In this document: positions 1 through 8,997 of the stretch, one piece after another
How positions within the stretch are numbered: the stretch's first letter is position 1
Layout: the number at the start of each line of letters is the position of its first letter
NCBI GenBank assembly: GCA_965223045.1
Contig: CBDCVN010000013.1
Coordinates: 3,968,001 to 4,032,000 of the forward strand
Direction of reading: 5' to 3'
Length of the DNA: 64,000 nt
Origin: CBDCVN01 sp965223045
Lineage (GTDB): Bacteria; Deinococcota; Deinococci; Deinococcales; Trueperaceae
The notes under the pieces: model-generated
Seen by the model: only the letters and a program-made list of their open reading frames with translations
The model's database searches: none
What the model was told of the DNA's origin: nothing
Program-made: the position numbers and the translations under genes

Positions 1-1679
1 ATAGTGTCTACTTTTACTAAATTTGCATCCTCCTCTCCTTTGTAATTGCAAGTATTTCTTACTATGCTACTTAGATCCGATAGTAATGTCTGAAAACTGT
101 GAACTTTACTACCATCTTCTAATTTTTTAGTCTTTGTTTTTGCTAATGCCTTCTTTGACCTTGCCGCTCTTTTCACGGGGTTACTTTCCTCTTTTTTACC
201 TTTTTCTTCATCAGCAAATAATATTGACCTCCATGCCTCCATCATATGCCACTTCACGTTGTAAGCTAGCATGCACAAGAATATGTGTCCCCTTACTCGT
301 TGCTCCATATGGTGATATATTGGTCTTAATTCCAAATCTACACTTTTTATTGACCTAAATCCCTGTTCTACATCACTTAATCCTTTGTAATTCCTGATTA
401 CTTCTTTTGTATCCACTTTCTCCTTTGTTAGACTTGTTCTTATTACATATATCCCATCTAACTCGCTTTCCTTCTTTACTTTCTCTTCGTCTATCTCAAA
501 ATTTAGCCTTGCTGGTGTTATCTTTAACTTAATGTGCTTTGCTACTTTATATTTGTTGACTACTCTTCCTACTCGCACTCCTATTTCCCCTTTCCCTCTT
601 ACACTTCCTTTCTTTACCATCTCCTTTATCTTCTCTAACTCTTCTTTTGTTGCTTTTAGCAAATCTTGTCGCTTTTTCCCTTTCCACTCCGCTACTTCTC
701 TATTACAGCACCCTATCAATCTCTCTTTTTCATATTCTTGATCTTTAAACTCTAAATATTCTTCTTTCTTCAATTCTTCTATATTCAAATTCCCACTTTC
801 TATCAGCTTTTTTATACTTGCTGTCTTCAATGCTGCTATCCAACCTACTCCCTCTTCTTTTTTTAACTCTTCTATCTGTTTTTTCCCTATTACTCCTCTG
901 TCTCCTACGATCACTATTTCTTTTATTCCAAATTCCTCTTTTAGCTCTTTTATCATTGGTTTTAGTATCTTTGACTCTGTGTAATTGCCCTCGTACACCC
1001 TAGTTACTATTGGACATCCCCTTTTGTCCGTCAGCAATGTGTAATTTACTTGCTTTTTCCCTCTCTTTTTATCTTTATTCTGTCCCCATTTTGCTAATGG
1101 ACATTCCTCTCCTTCAAAATAACTTGAACTCATGTCATACATTAATACTTTCTCCCCTTTGACATGCCTATTTGTTAATTTCTTTTCTATATATCCTTGC
1201 CTTGCTTCCAACCATTCAATTACCTTACACACTTCTTCTTCCCTTGCTTTCCTTACTTCTAGCATTTCTGGTAAAGTTGTTGTTTCCCACCATCTTATTG
1301 TTGCTAATTTACTATTTGGTGCTAGTATCCTTGCTGCTATCAATGCTTCTACTAAGTTTCTTTCTTGTGTGGCACGACTTGCTATTAACCTCTTAAACTC
1401 TAGTTTCTCCATAGCTTTTATTACTGCTTTTACATGTCCATGATGCTTAGATTCAATCACTTCAAAAGCTTGATCTATAGGTACAAACTGCTTACCCTTT
1501 AAACAGCTTCGGATCATTTCTATAATTTCATCACCTAGTGGACTTAGGTTTGCTAGGGTTTCTTTTTTTACCTTGCCATCTTTACGATAAGAACGTCTCA
1601 GTAAGTAAGATTTATAAGTTTTTCCTTTATACTGGCGAGTGCTTGTAGCTACATGCACCCCAGAAGACCTATTCCTCAT
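1..1679 (-). CDS. IS1634-like DDE transposase, C-terminus beyond window edge
   Basis: Read on the minus strand, one frame stays open from an ATG at 1679 to the first base of the window, at least 559 codons. The N-terminal part has a basic stretch (QYKGKTYKSYLLRRSYRKDG). The catalytic core follows: YDMSSSYFEG (first Asp region), VGDRGVIG (second Asp region) and a YKGLSDVEQGFRSIK segment (catalytic Glu region). This layout matches IS4-superfamily IS1634 transposases, which are usually 500-600 residues, so little should be missing. It would catalyse cut-and-paste transposition of its own element. The plus-strand open frames here are shadows. The element ends somewhere near 1735, just before the next gene. 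I could not define a terminal repeat because the other end is outside the window. Confidence 0.88.
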   Translation of the reverse strand, partial: MRNRSSGVHVATSTRQYKGKTYKSYLLRRSYRKDGKVKKETLANLSPLGDEIIEMIRSCLKGKQFVPIDQAFEVIESKHHGHVKAVIKAMEKLEFKRLIASRATQERNLVEALIAARILAPNSKLATIRWWETTTLPEMLEVRKAREEEVCKVIEWLEARQGYIEKKLTNRHVKGEKVLMYDMSSSYFEGEECPLAKWGQNKDKKRGKKQVNYTLLTDKRGCPIVTRVYEGNYTESKILKPMIKELKEEFGIKEIVIVGDRGVIGKKQIEELKKEEGVGWIAALKTASIKKLIESGNLNIEELKKEEYLEFKDQEYEKERLIGCCNREVAEWKGKKRQDLLKATKEELEKIKEMVKKGSVRGKGEIGVRVGRVVNKYKVAKHIKLKITPARLNFEIDEEKVKKESELDGIYVIRTSLTKEKVDTKEVIRNYKGLSDVEQGFRSIKSVDLELRPIYHHMEQRVRGHIFLCMLAYNVKWHMMEAWRSILFADEEKGKKEESNPVKRAARSKKALAKTKTKKLEDGSKVHSFQTLLSDLSSIVRNTCNYKGEEDANLVKVDT

Positions 1680-1762
1680 AGCTAAAGTACAGGATAGCAG
1701 ATTTTGACAATTAATTCAACTTTTAGTGTCTACAGTATTGCACCCTAAATTACCCATTTGCA

Positions 1763-2251
1763 TTGTGTAGAAAGATGCTAACGCCGATTTTGATCAATAA
1801 ACTTCAGTCTAAGTTTGTCTTCGACGAGGCTCCAGTATTTGAAGATGGTATGCCAGCTCATGGGAATACCTTTGTTACTCAAGGCTACATTTACGAGTAC
1901 GGTACACTTGAAGGTGGTAATGGTGTACTTGCTGATGGCAGCCCTGAATTCCCCGATAAAGTAATTGGTGAGTGGACATGTCGAGGTGTGTTTGTTGGTG
2001 CTGGTGCACATACTGAAACAGGAGCTTGGGTAGTTACTACTCAGCTTTACAATTTTGGCAGTGAACTCGGTCAAAACACACTTGTGACAGAAGGTTACGA
2101 AATTGCAGATGTAAATGTTAACATTAAACGCGCTATAACAGGTGGTACTGGTGAATATGTTCAAGCTCGAGGTGAGGCTGCACAAGCCTTTTTAGGTTTT
2201 AATGGTAGTGAAGGTGTCAACTTACGTTTTGAGATGATGGTCTCAAAATAA
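1763..2251 (+). CDS. Small beta-barrel protein, allene-oxide-cyclase/dirigent-like, probably 5' truncated
   Basis: A 162-codon frame beginning at TTG 1763 (an ATG lies at 1775). The C-terminal half has alternating hydrophobic strands and the run ITGGTGEYVQARGEA, which resembles the GGTGxYxxARG segment of allene oxide cyclase barrel-like and dirigent-like proteins of bacteria. Such proteins are normally exported, but no signal peptide is visible here. The frame stays open upstream to 1727, right at the end of the neighbouring transposon. The likely explanation is that the IS removed the true start and signal peptide. The family assignment is from motif memory only; the function is unknown. Confidence 0.5.
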   Translation: MCRKMLTPILINKLQSKFVFDEAPVFEDGMPAHGNTFVTQGYIYEYGTLEGGNGVLADGSPEFPDKVIGEWTCRGVFVGAGAHTETGAWVVTTQLYNFGSELGQNTLVTEGYEIADVNVNIKRAITGGTGEYVQARGEAAQAFLGFNGSEGVNLRFEMMVSK

Positions 2252-2320
2252 AGCTTACATTCTAGTGGGTAGAGTTGCTTTACTTTGCCCATTGAATTTA
2301 TCTATAAATAGGAAAATTAA

Positions 2321-2503
2321 ATGTTAGTTAATAAAACCCTAAAACAGCTTCAATCAAGAGAAAAGCTTAAAACTGCACCACTGAAATATTATAGCTCTAT
2401 TGAAAAACTATGTAGTTGTATAGGATTACTAATTTGTGGACTTGCTGCTTGGCCTGTTTTAAAAAGGCACAATTTTTCTAAGGAAGTTAGGGAAAGTCAA
2501 TGA
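2321..2503 (+). CDS. Small single-pass membrane protein, coupled to the deacetylase
   Basis: A 60-codon frame with a charged N-terminus, one hydrophobic segment at about residues 32-46 (CSCIGLLICGLAAWPVL) and a basic tail. Its stop overlaps the start of the following deacetylase gene by four bases (ATGA), which suggests translational coupling. I do not recognise a family. The overlap and the good hydrophobic segment favour a real gene; short length is the main doubt. Confidence 0.5.
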   Translation: MLVNKTLKQLQSREKLKTAPLKYYSSIEKLCSCIGLLICGLAAWPVLKRHNFSKEVRESQ

Positions 2504-3318
2504 ATTCCACAAAAAAGCTTATGTGTGTTTTAGCCCACCCAGATGATGAGTCTTTGGGTTTTGGAGGAGTAATAGCCAAATATGCTACACAAGGTATTGA
2601 TGTTTCTCTTATTATGGCTACTCGAGGCCAAAAGGGTTGGAAAGGTAAAAAAGAGGATTATCCTGGCCCTGAAGCTTTGGGGAGTTTGCGCACTAAGGAG
2701 TTACAAGCTGCTAGTCACATTTTAGGCATAAAGCAAGTGCATTTCTTAGATTATATGGACGGAGAATTAGATCAAGCTAAACCACAGGAAGTGATCCACA
2801 AAATTGCTTGGCAGATACGCAGCATAAAACCTCAAGTGATTTTAACTTTTGGACCAGATGGGAGCTACGGGCATCCAGATCACATTGCTATTTCTCAATT
2901 TACTAGTGCGGCAATTTTACAAGCAGCAAATTCTCAATATCAGACAAACTCCCTAGCACCACACTGTATTAGCAAATTTTACTACCTCGCTGACAGTAAA
3001 GATATTACTCGCAAATATCAAGAAATCTTTGGTGGACTTGGTATGCAAGTTGACGGTGTCAAAAGACAATTCTTAGGTTGGGAAGAATGGGCTATCACTA
3101 CCAAAATTGATGTTTCAGCTTATGTTAATACTGTAAAAAAGGCTATCACCTGCCACAAATCCCAATTGCGTAATTACGAGGCACTTTTGGAACTCCCCGA
3201 AGCTAAATGGCAAGAGGTTTTTACTGAGCAAAGTTTTTATCGTGCTTATAGTCTAGTTAATGGTGGGAGGGGATTAGAGGCAGATTTATTTATTAGCCTT
3301 GAAGAAAAACACTTTTGA
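2500..3318 (+). CDS. PIG-L/LmbE-family N-acetylglucosaminyl deacetylase-like (BshB-type)
   Basis: 272 residues with the zinc-binding motif AHPDDE at residues 12-17 and the second metal and active-site motif GHPDH at 124-128, both diagnostic of the LmbE/PIG-L deacetylase fold. The family hydrolyses N-acetyl groups from GlcNAc conjugates: BshB in bacillithiol synthesis, MshB/Mca in mycothiol metabolism, and lipid or antibiotic precursors elsewhere. The length fits a complete enzyme and no signal peptide is visible, so it is expected in the cytosol. It starts inside the end of the small membrane-protein gene (4-base overlap). Bacillithiol synthesis is a plausible role in Deinococcota, but no bshA or bshC lies in the window, so the substrate is not fixed. 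Confidence 0.85.
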   Translation: MNSTKKLMCVLAHPDDESLGFGGVIAKYATQGIDVSLIMATRGQKGWKGKKEDYPGPEALGSLRTKELQAASHILGIKQVHFLDYMDGELDQAKPQEVIHKIAWQIRSIKPQVILTFGPDGSYGHPDHIAISQFTSAAILQAANSQYQTNSLAPHCISKFYYLADSKDITRKYQEIFGGLGMQVDGVKRQFLGWEEWAITTKIDVSAYVNTVKKAITCHKSQLRNYEALLELPEAKWQEVFTEQSFYRAYSLVNGGRGLEADLFISLEEKHF

Positions 3319-3917
3319 ACATTTTGTTCCAAGAAAATTTGCTCCTTATCTCCTTATCTCCCTTGCTTATTCCATCACGACTCTAAACAAGAATATCCTT
3401 TTCATAACGCTGTAAGTACAAACCCATTCACTTTATTTATTACTATTTTGCAACGCTTAAGCCTTAGGCTCAATTTTTAATTTTTGTAATGCTGTTTGAT
3501 AAGCTTCTTGGTCTATAGGAGGCAAAGGTGCAGCAATTTCTCTGCGCAAACTTTCGGCTTTTACTAACATCTTGGCAGCTAATTCAAGCTCTTCTATAGA
3601 AATTTTTAGATAAGCCAAAGCTTCATAACATTGGGCTAAACCCAGCTTATCACCAATCTCTTCACGTAAATTTAGACTGCTATTTATAAATTCTAAGGCT
3701 AGATTGTAATCTTTTTGGGCATAGGCTAGTTTGCCTTGTGCTAAACGTGTATGGGCTATGCCCCACCTGTAACCATCTATAATTGCCAATAATTTCTAGC
3801 TTCATCAAGATAGGCTTCAGCAACTATTAAATCCCCTCGTTCATAGCTTATATCAGCTAGCAATGTTGCTGCTAAAGCAAGAACTTCTTGGTTGCCAGCC
3901 TCGTGAAATAACTCTAG

Positions 3918-4877
3918 AGGGTGTTTGGGAAATATCTATTAAGCAAAATTGGGAGTGGATTGATGCGCTAAACGCTTGGTCATGATATCACACATAGCCA
4001 TGTAGATAAAGGCTTCACTTGTTGCTGCTAATACTTCATAATCTTTACTTAAGCGTCTATAGTTTCCTAACTATGCAAATGTCCTCTCCACTACCCATCT
4101 TTGTGGGATAACTTGAAAACCTTTTCCTTCTGGTTTCTTTGTTACTTCTAATATCCACCCACATATGTCCAGCACCCACTTCTCTAATCTCGCACTGACA
4201 TAACCTTGATCTGCTTTTATTACTTTTAATCTTGGCATAGTGCTTTTTATGGCCTTCAACATTTGCTCTAATCCTTTCTTATCTGACCTATTCGCTGTAG
4301 TTACAAGTACAACTATCAATAATCCCATGGTATCAACCAATATATGACGTTTACGTCCATTAACCTTTTTTCCTCCATCGTACCCATTCTCTTCATGCAC
4401 ACTACCTTTGACCGATTGACTATCGGCAATACCTACACTGCGATCAGCAAGTTTTCCTTCCTGCTCACGGAGTTTTCTGCGTAAATGTTTGTTTAAAGCC
4501 TTCCACAAACCTGATTTACACCATTTATCAAAGTGATAACGCACACTTTGATAGGCAGGAAAATCATGTGGAAGATCACGCCAAGTACAACCATTGCGCA
4601 GAAGGTAACGTATAGCATTTACGATTTCACGGAGATCAAGGCTCATGGGACGTCCCCGCTTAGTACTTTTGGTCAAAACTTTAAGTAGAAAGGCTTCAAT
4701 TATAAGCCACTGTACATCAGTAATGTCAGTAGAGTATGCTTGTCTATGATTTGTTTTCATAGTAGCTATACTGACATATATTGGGTATAGCTACTTCATT
4801 TCTGAAATGATATACTTAGTTCAAATTTCAGCCAAAATGCTAGATCTTTCAAAGGAACACTAATTTCCAAACACCCT
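3918..4877 (-). mobile_element. IS5-family insertion sequence, 960 bp, with CTAG target duplication
   Basis: Imperfect terminal inverted repeats begin AGGGTGTTTGGGAAAT on the left and AGGGTGTTTGGAAATT on the complement of the right end. The element is flanked by CTAG at 3914-3917 and 4878-4881, the 4-base YTAR-type target typical of the IS5 subgroup. It interrupts the TPR tail of a regulator, and removing it restores that frame. It contains a single transposase gene with a premature stop. Confidence 0.88.
3939..4760 (-). pseudogene. IS5-family transposase with an internal amber codon
   Basis: The frame from ATG 4760 encodes the N-terminal DUF4096-type domain (WRDLPHDFPAYQSVRYHF) and the DDE core: ADSQSVKG, ADQGYVSA and RWVVERTFA. 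It stops at TAG 4073-4071. In-frame translation beyond the stop continues LGNYRRLSKDYEVLAATSEA and ends at TAA 3941-3939, giving 273 residues if the stop is read as an amino acid. IS5-group transposases have RTFAWLGNYRRL here, so a single TGG-to-TAG change in the Trp codon explains the break. The protein as written lacks its C-terminal helix and the element is probably immobile unless supplied in trans. Confidence 0.87.
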
Positions 4878-5160
4878 CTAGGCTTTCTTGGGCATATTTA
4901 GCAGCCTTCACTAGATCCCCTTGCTCAAAAAAGTTCCTTCCTTGCAAGGATTTAGCCCAGCCAGTGATTTGCTTGTCTTCAAAACGCTCGAGTATCTCAG
5001 AAGCCTTTTCAAGTAGCTGCATACCTTCACTATAGTTACCTAAAGTGTTTTCTGCCCAAGCTAAATTAGCAAAAGCAAAAGCCATTCCACGCTTGTCTTC
5101 TATTTCTTGTCTAATTTTTAGGCTTTCTTGCAAAAGGGGCTTAGCTTTAAGCGGTTCTCC

Positions 5161-6289
5161 CTAACTACGGGGACAAAACATGGAGGCAAAAACTGAAAGA
5201 GTATTTAGCCTCGCCCAGAACAGCAACAATAACACTTTGAAGAAATTCAAAACCACGTCTAAATATGCTTTTAGGAGCATAACCATGCTTCTTAAGTTTC
5301 AGAGGCCTTTGCTCATGAAGCCATATGCCCAATAAGTATGCCCAAGTAAATGCTAATGTTAGTAGAGCTAGCAATGTGTCCAAACGTGATGTGATGCTCA
5401 CATGTGTATCCTCAAGATTGAAACCCCTCCTTTTTAAAGCCCCAAACAACGTTTCTATTCCCCACCTCTTAGCATATCTCTCTAAAGCCTTTTTAACCTT
5501 TGATGTAGTGGCAACTACCACTAGCTCTCCATCAGGAGCTCTGGTAACTGCTATGTATAAGCGATTGCCAAGTACTCTACAACGCTTTGAATGTACATAC
5601 ACCTCACCCTCCTTGAGATGCTTGTATCTTTCACTAGCTGGTCTATTCCTTCCCTTGCAACCTATTAAAGTGTTATTCCTAAGGCGCATAACAAAACTGA
5701 TTCGTCTTTCTTTAAGCCCTTCAAACCAGTCTTTTCCAGTGAACTCACGATCAGCCACCAGTGCTTCAATATCTTCATGACCTAATATTTCTAGCAATCT
5801 ATCAATGAGTGCTAGACGCTCTGTGGTGTTACTGTTACCGGCATGTGGTAAAACTGTCCACAGCAAAGGGAAAGCCATGCCTTTATATACAACTCCTAAC
5901 ATCAGAATGTTGATGTCTATGCTGCCCAGTTTCCAGTTAGTCCGATCTAAACTGAGTAAGTAAGGTCCTTTAGGTAACCAAGTTAGCACACATTTAGCTA
6001 ACCACTCTCCTTCAATTTCTACTTCTGAGAAGAAGCGTTTGATACGTTTTTCGTTTGATGCAATCTCTACTGCACCGTTGAGCACACTTGCTACTCTTGA
6101 TAGACTTACTGTTCTAACTGCCATCATCGCCATTATGAAACGAGACATGAAGTTTAGTCTTGCTCCATGTAGTTTTATATTTGCTTCTTTTAGTTTGTCC
6201 TTTAGTTGATCTGCCTTTGCTTTTTCCATTTCAGCTCAGCATATTTCTATGCTGAATCTTCTTCTCTTAACTTTTGTCCCGGTAGTTAG
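5161..6289 (-). mobile_element. IS4-family insertion sequence, copy 1 (1129 bp)
   Basis: Ends read CTAACTACGGGGACAAAA and, on the complement, CTAACTACCGGGACAAAA, forming 18-base imperfect inverted repeats. The 10-base direct repeat GCGGTTCTCC lies at 5151-5160 and 6290-6299. The copy at 53670-54798 has the same length and encodes the same protein, so transposition was recent. It is inserted in the TPR region of the broken regulator. Confidence 0.93.
5165..6229 (-). CDS. IS4-family transposase (copy 1)
   Basis: 354 residues, same protein as the transposase at 53730-54794. The DDE residues lie in SLDRTNWKLG, VADREFTGKDW and the YAKRWGIETLFGALKRRG block, the last being the Y-x2-R-x3-E-x6-K signature of the IS4 family. 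The gene fills the element, and its stop codon lies inside the terminal inverted repeat. An ATG at 6229 starts the protein a few codons inside the opposite end. It should catalyse cut-and-paste movement with 9-10 base target duplications, as seen at both copies. Confidence 0.93.
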   Translation of the reverse strand: MEKAKADQLKDKLKEANIKLHGARLNFMSRFIMAMMAVRTVSLSRVASVLNGAVEIASNEKRIKRFFSEVEIEGEWLAKCVLTWLPKGPYLLSLDRTNWKLGSIDINILMLGVVYKGMAFPLLWTVLPHAGNSNTTERLALIDRLLEILGHEDIEALVADREFTGKDWFEGLKERRISFVMRLRNNTLIGCKGRNRPASERYKHLKEGEVYVHSKRCRVLGNRLYIAVTRAPDGELVVVATTSKVKKALERYAKRWGIETLFGALKRRGFNLEDTHVSITSRLDTLLALLTLAFTWAYLLGIWLHEQRPLKLKKHGYAPKSIFRRGFEFLQSVIVAVLGEAKYSFSFCLHVLSP

Positions 6290-6326
6290 GCGGTTCTCCT
6301 TTAAAAAGAGCTCCCCAAAGCTAGAT

Positions 6327-6556
6327 GGTAGTCCTATACATGTAATGATGAGTTATAGTGATGAACAAAATACCAAATGGCTCCAATGTGATTAGTCAAT
6401 TTCTTTGAAAAAGAAAGAGTTTTTCTTACTAAACGACCAATTCGTTGACGTAGAGTGCAGTTTAATCTCTCAATTCTATTAGTTTTCCCACTTCGTTTAC
6501 CCACTGCTCTGTGCCTTTTCCTAGGAATTACTTCTTCATATGATGCCCAGAAATCA
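6327..6556 (-). pseudogene. IS1-family transposase InsB remnant (C-terminus)
   Basis: Minus-strand translation gives SDFWASYEEVIPRKRH, then RIERLNCTLRQRIGRLVRK, TLSFSKKLTNHIGAIWYF and VHHYNSSLHV before a stop. This is the conserved end of IS1 InsB, including the final catalytic Glu region (IERLN). The N-terminal part and InsA are missing, with a stop just upstream near 6556. The end at 6327 starts GGTAGTCCTATA and is nearly the same as 22607-22630, the end of another IS1-like remnant, so this is the terminal repeat. Confidence 0.82.
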
Positions 6557-6884
6557 CTGGTTTACAGGACTTATCTTACTTTATCCCTTGTTTCTTAACA
6601 AAGGTAAAGCCTTACTTTTTTGGAAACTTGCAATTGTTGCACAGGCTTGGCACTGGCTCGAGCATATACTATTACAGGTACAATACCTTACAGGGTACTA
6701 TTTATTTCATGCTGTTAAACAACAGAGCTTGCTCGAGCTTTTTTTTTCTCGCATTGAGTTACACTTTGTTTACAACCTTTTATCCTTTGCACCAACCTTA
6801 ATTGCTCTACTAATTTATTTAAAGCAATATGCTACTATTAGTTTACCAGAACCCTTTCATAATTTAAACAATTTAAGGAGATGA
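6540..6884 (+). CDS. Hypothetical multi-pass membrane protein, probably N-terminally truncated
   Basis: 114 codons with three hydrophobic segments (about residues 8-17, 27-41 and 75-92) and a WHWLEHILLQVQYLTGY segment in which the His-rich HW-EH pattern could bind metal or haem. The start (ATG ATG at 6540) lies inside the IS1 remnant, so the original beginning has been replaced by the insertion. The remaining frame is intact and ends 10 bases before the PaiB-like gene. I recognise a family resemblance to small uncharacterised membrane proteins of actinobacteria, but no function can be given. Confidence 0.5.
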   Translation: MMPRNHWFTGLILLYPLFLNKGKALLFWKLAIVAQAWHWLEHILLQVQYLTGYYLFHAVKQQSLLELFFSRIELHFVYNLLSFAPTLIALLIYLKQYATISLPEPFHNLNNLRR

Positions 6885-6894
6885 GTAGAATAAT

Positions 6895-7545
6895 ATGTAT
6901 GTACCTAAGCATCTTGAAGAAACAAGAGTTGAGATTTTACACAAACTAATCCAAGAGCAACCCCTTGCTACCCTTATTACAATGTCTACAAATGGATTAG
7001 ATGCAAACCATATCCCACTACATCTGTCAGATGAATCATCACTTGGAACTTTACGTGGGCATGTGGATCGGGCTAATCCTATGTGGCATGATTTGATAAA
7101 TGATATTGAAGGATTAGCTATATTTCATGGATTGAATTCCTACATATCTCCATCTTGGTATCCTACAAAAAAAGAAACTGGAAAGGTTGTTCCTACATGG
7201 AATTATGCTGTTGTCCATGCCTATGGTTCTATAAGCATTATTAACGATGCTCTTTGGATACGTGAACATCTTGAGAGCCTGACGAACCATAACGAAATCG
7301 CAATGGCTGATCCATGGACTGTTTCAGATGCGCCACACAAGTTTACTGAAAATCTTATTAATGCCATTGTCGGCATTGAGATTGTCATAACAAAACTTCT
7401 TGGGAAATGGAAGGTCAGTCAAAATCAACCAGAGAAGAATAGGGTTGGTGTGATTTCAGGATTGATGCTCAATGAATGCCCTAAAGCTAAAGGAATGGCA
7501 ACAATGATTACTGACTGGAAGAAGAGTAAGCCTAAGTCACAATAA
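6895..7545 (+). CDS. PaiB-family FMN-binding protein
   Basis: 216 residues beginning MYVPKHLEE, with PLATLITMSTNGLDANHIPL, GHVDRANP, a NSYISPSWYPTK segment and PTWNYAVVHAYG, all characteristic of the PaiB split-barrel (FMN-binding negative transcriptional regulator) family. The full-length family size is about 200-210, so it looks complete. PaiB of Bacillus affects sporulation and protease genes; in most bacteria the role is unknown and flavin binding is the safer statement. An AAGGAG element lies about 12 bases upstream. A serine-recombinase remnant follows directly in the same frame after its stop. Confidence 0.88.
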   Translation: MYVPKHLEETRVEILHKLIQEQPLATLITMSTNGLDANHIPLHLSDESSLGTLRGHVDRANPMWHDLINDIEGLAIFHGLNSYISPSWYPTKKETGKVVPTWNYAVVHAYGSISIINDALWIREHLESLTNHNEIAMADPWTVSDAPHKFTENLINAIVGIEIVITKLLGKWKVSQNQPEKNRVGVISGLMLNECPKAKGMATMITDWKKSKPKSQ

Positions 7546-7548
7546 AGA

Positions 7549-7656
7549 AAAGCAGCAGTGACATTGTACCATCAGAAAGAACTTACCGCCCAGAAAATCT
7601 GTGAGCTGATGGGGATTTCGAGAACAACGCTTTATCAATACGTGCGAGAGGGCTAA
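7549..7656 (+). pseudogene. Serine recombinase C-terminal HTH remnant
   Basis: Thirty-five codons after the PaiB stop read KAAVTLYHQKELTAQKICEL, then MGISRTTLYQYVREG and a stop. This is the helix-turn-helix tail of resolvase/invertase-type serine recombinases. No catalytic domain is nearby, so it is a relic of a lost mobile element. Confidence 0.7.
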
Positions 7657-8019
7657 TCATCAAATCACCTTACAGCAATATAGTGTTAGCTATGCTTAGC
7701 GTAGCCTAACATATTGTCTTTTATAGTTTCCTGTACTTTATGTTTCTTCTTCTCCCAAAAAGTACCTTATGCGATTTGTTGTCCACACTGCTATGCCACA
7801 ACCAAAGAAGTCTTTATCTTCAGTCCAAATAGGGCAGTTAAAACGTAGTGCAAGAGCAAGGTAAGGCCAGTCATCTTCATCTCGGGTTTTCATTATTCTA
7901 CGTGCCACATCTTCAAAAGTGGCAAAGTTACCTGTTGGAACTGCTTGTGCAAACTTTTCGAGTAGGTCTAGTTTTAATGTAGCCGCTTCTAGTCACTGTA
8001 ATTTTATAACTGTCCAAAC

Positions 8020-8997
8020 TTACAGAATTGAAGGAACAGCACGGTAATTCCATCGAGGTAAAATTGCATCAAAAAGAATTGACATATCTGCACGAAACTC
8101 AGGAGTAGCTTTCCTACCTTTATTATAGACCTTATCAACAATGTTCACGTTTACAGAAAGACCTTTAGTAGTACTTGTATTCAGAATTAAGCTTCTGACA
8201 AGTTCAATGTCAGTCAACATCACTCCTTGCATAGCTCTGGCAATATGGGGAAACAGACAATGCTCTATAGGATTGTATTTGGAGCAATAAGATGGATAAT
8301 GAGCAATGCGTATTTCAATACCTAGCTTATTAACTAGTTTCTGGAGGTCTTCTTTAAAAATATAATGACGACTGTTATTGCTACCCCCACCATCACATAG
8401 ACATAGTATAGAAGTTGCCTTAGGATACAATCCTTTGCCATGATCTTGCCACCAAGAATCTATATTTTCACAGGCGAATTCGCTGGTATCTCGACTAGTA
8501 CCTAAATACAGATAGCCATGATTCAATTTCAAATCATATATTCCGTAAGGAACTACTACTCCCTCGGCAAAGCTTCGAAAATCATGATCGTAACTCTCTA
8601 GCCTTTCTTGAGTATAAAGCTTTCCTTCCCTATAGAACATACCTAAGAACTCTTTCTTCTTTGTATCCACGCTGATAACAGGATTTTTTTGCCTTTGGTA
8701 TTTTTTCTTGAGTTGAGTAATCTTCTTAAACTGCTTATTCCTTTCGGCTACATTCTTCATTGTAGTTTGTTTTTTTATTTTGCGTTGCCCAAAGGAATGC
8801 TTCTTTAATAGTTGTTTTACTACGAAGGTACTAACTTTCATTCCTTTTTCCTCCATACGCCTAGCTATTTCTCTTTGGCTTAAATTAGTCCAAAGTGCAC
8901 CTTCACACATAGGATTTCCTGCTGTTTGTTCTTTTATTACCTCGAAAAACACCTCATCCACACTAGTTTTTTTTATGATGAGGCTTTCGCCCACCAC
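8020..8997 (-). CDS. ISAzo13-family transposase, catalytic part (orfB)
   Basis: 325 codons with ISVDTKKKEFLG (first Asp), ILCLCDGGGSNNSRHY (second Asp) and AHYPSYCSKYNPIEH (Glu), the spacing of ISAzo13-like DDE transposases. The natural N-terminal HTH part is in the upstream frame 8963-9235. The frames overlap at a run of eight A residues (minus strand, near 8964-8971), and moving from one to the other needs a +1 shift, equivalent to losing one A. Fused, the product would be about 400 residues, the usual family length. Either slippage on the A tract produces the full protein or the gene carries a frameshift. Confidence 0.83.
   Translation of the reverse strand: MVGESLIIKKTSVDEVFFEVIKEQTAGNPMCEGALWTNLSQREIARRMEEKGMKVSTFVVKQLLKKHSFGQRKIKKQTTMKNVAERNKQFKKITQLKKKYQRQKNPVISVDTKKKEFLGMFYREGKLYTQERLESYDHDFRSFAEGVVVPYGIYDLKLNHGYLYLGTSRDTSEFACENIDSWWQDHGKGLYPKATSILCLCDGGGSNNSRHYIFKEDLQKLVNKLGIEIRIAHYPSYCSKYNPIEHCLFPHIARAMQGVMLTDIELVRSLILNTSTTKGLSVNVNIVDKVYNKGRKATPEFRADMSILFDAILPRWNYRAVPSIL

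Larger units (their letters stand above)
3457..6322 (-). pseudogene. C-terminal TPR part of a BTAD-type regulator, broken by two IS elements
   Basis: Three pieces on the minus strand, 6322-6290, 5160-4878 and 3917-3457, together encode a continuous tetratricopeptide (TPR) tail resembling the C-terminus of the intact regulator at 23049-26708. Removing the IS4 copy with one 10-base target duplication and the IS5 copy with one CTAG restores the frame across both junctions (GEPLKAKPLL; AQESLELFHEAG). The frame is also shifted near 3790, where EARNYWQL runs into a stop while the next frame continues AIIDGYRWG to the natural end at 3457. An in-frame stop lies near 6318, and the 5' end is lost at the IS1 remnant. 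This is a dead third paralogue of the regulator family. Confidence 0.8.

Noticed and set aside
134..1443. Several plus-strand open frames (about 60-100 codons) rich in Leu, Ser and Pro
   Set aside because: They are the antisense of an intact minus-strand IS1634-like transposase that stays open across the whole stretch.
1..1740. Shared word TAGTGTCTAC at 2-11 and 1725-1734 as possible IS end repeats
   Set aside because: The two words are in the same orientation, and the one at the window start lies within coding sequence, so they do not form inverted ends.
4071..4073. Amber codon as evidence of pyrrolysine-type recoding
   Set aside because: A Trp TGG-to-TAG change in a transposase is explained by simple mutation; no amber-reading tRNA was seen.
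5325..5780. A 151-codon plus-strand frame, repeated as a minus-strand frame at 54179-54634
   Set aside because: Both are the antisense shadow of the duplicated IS4 transposase; the repeat comes from the IS copies.
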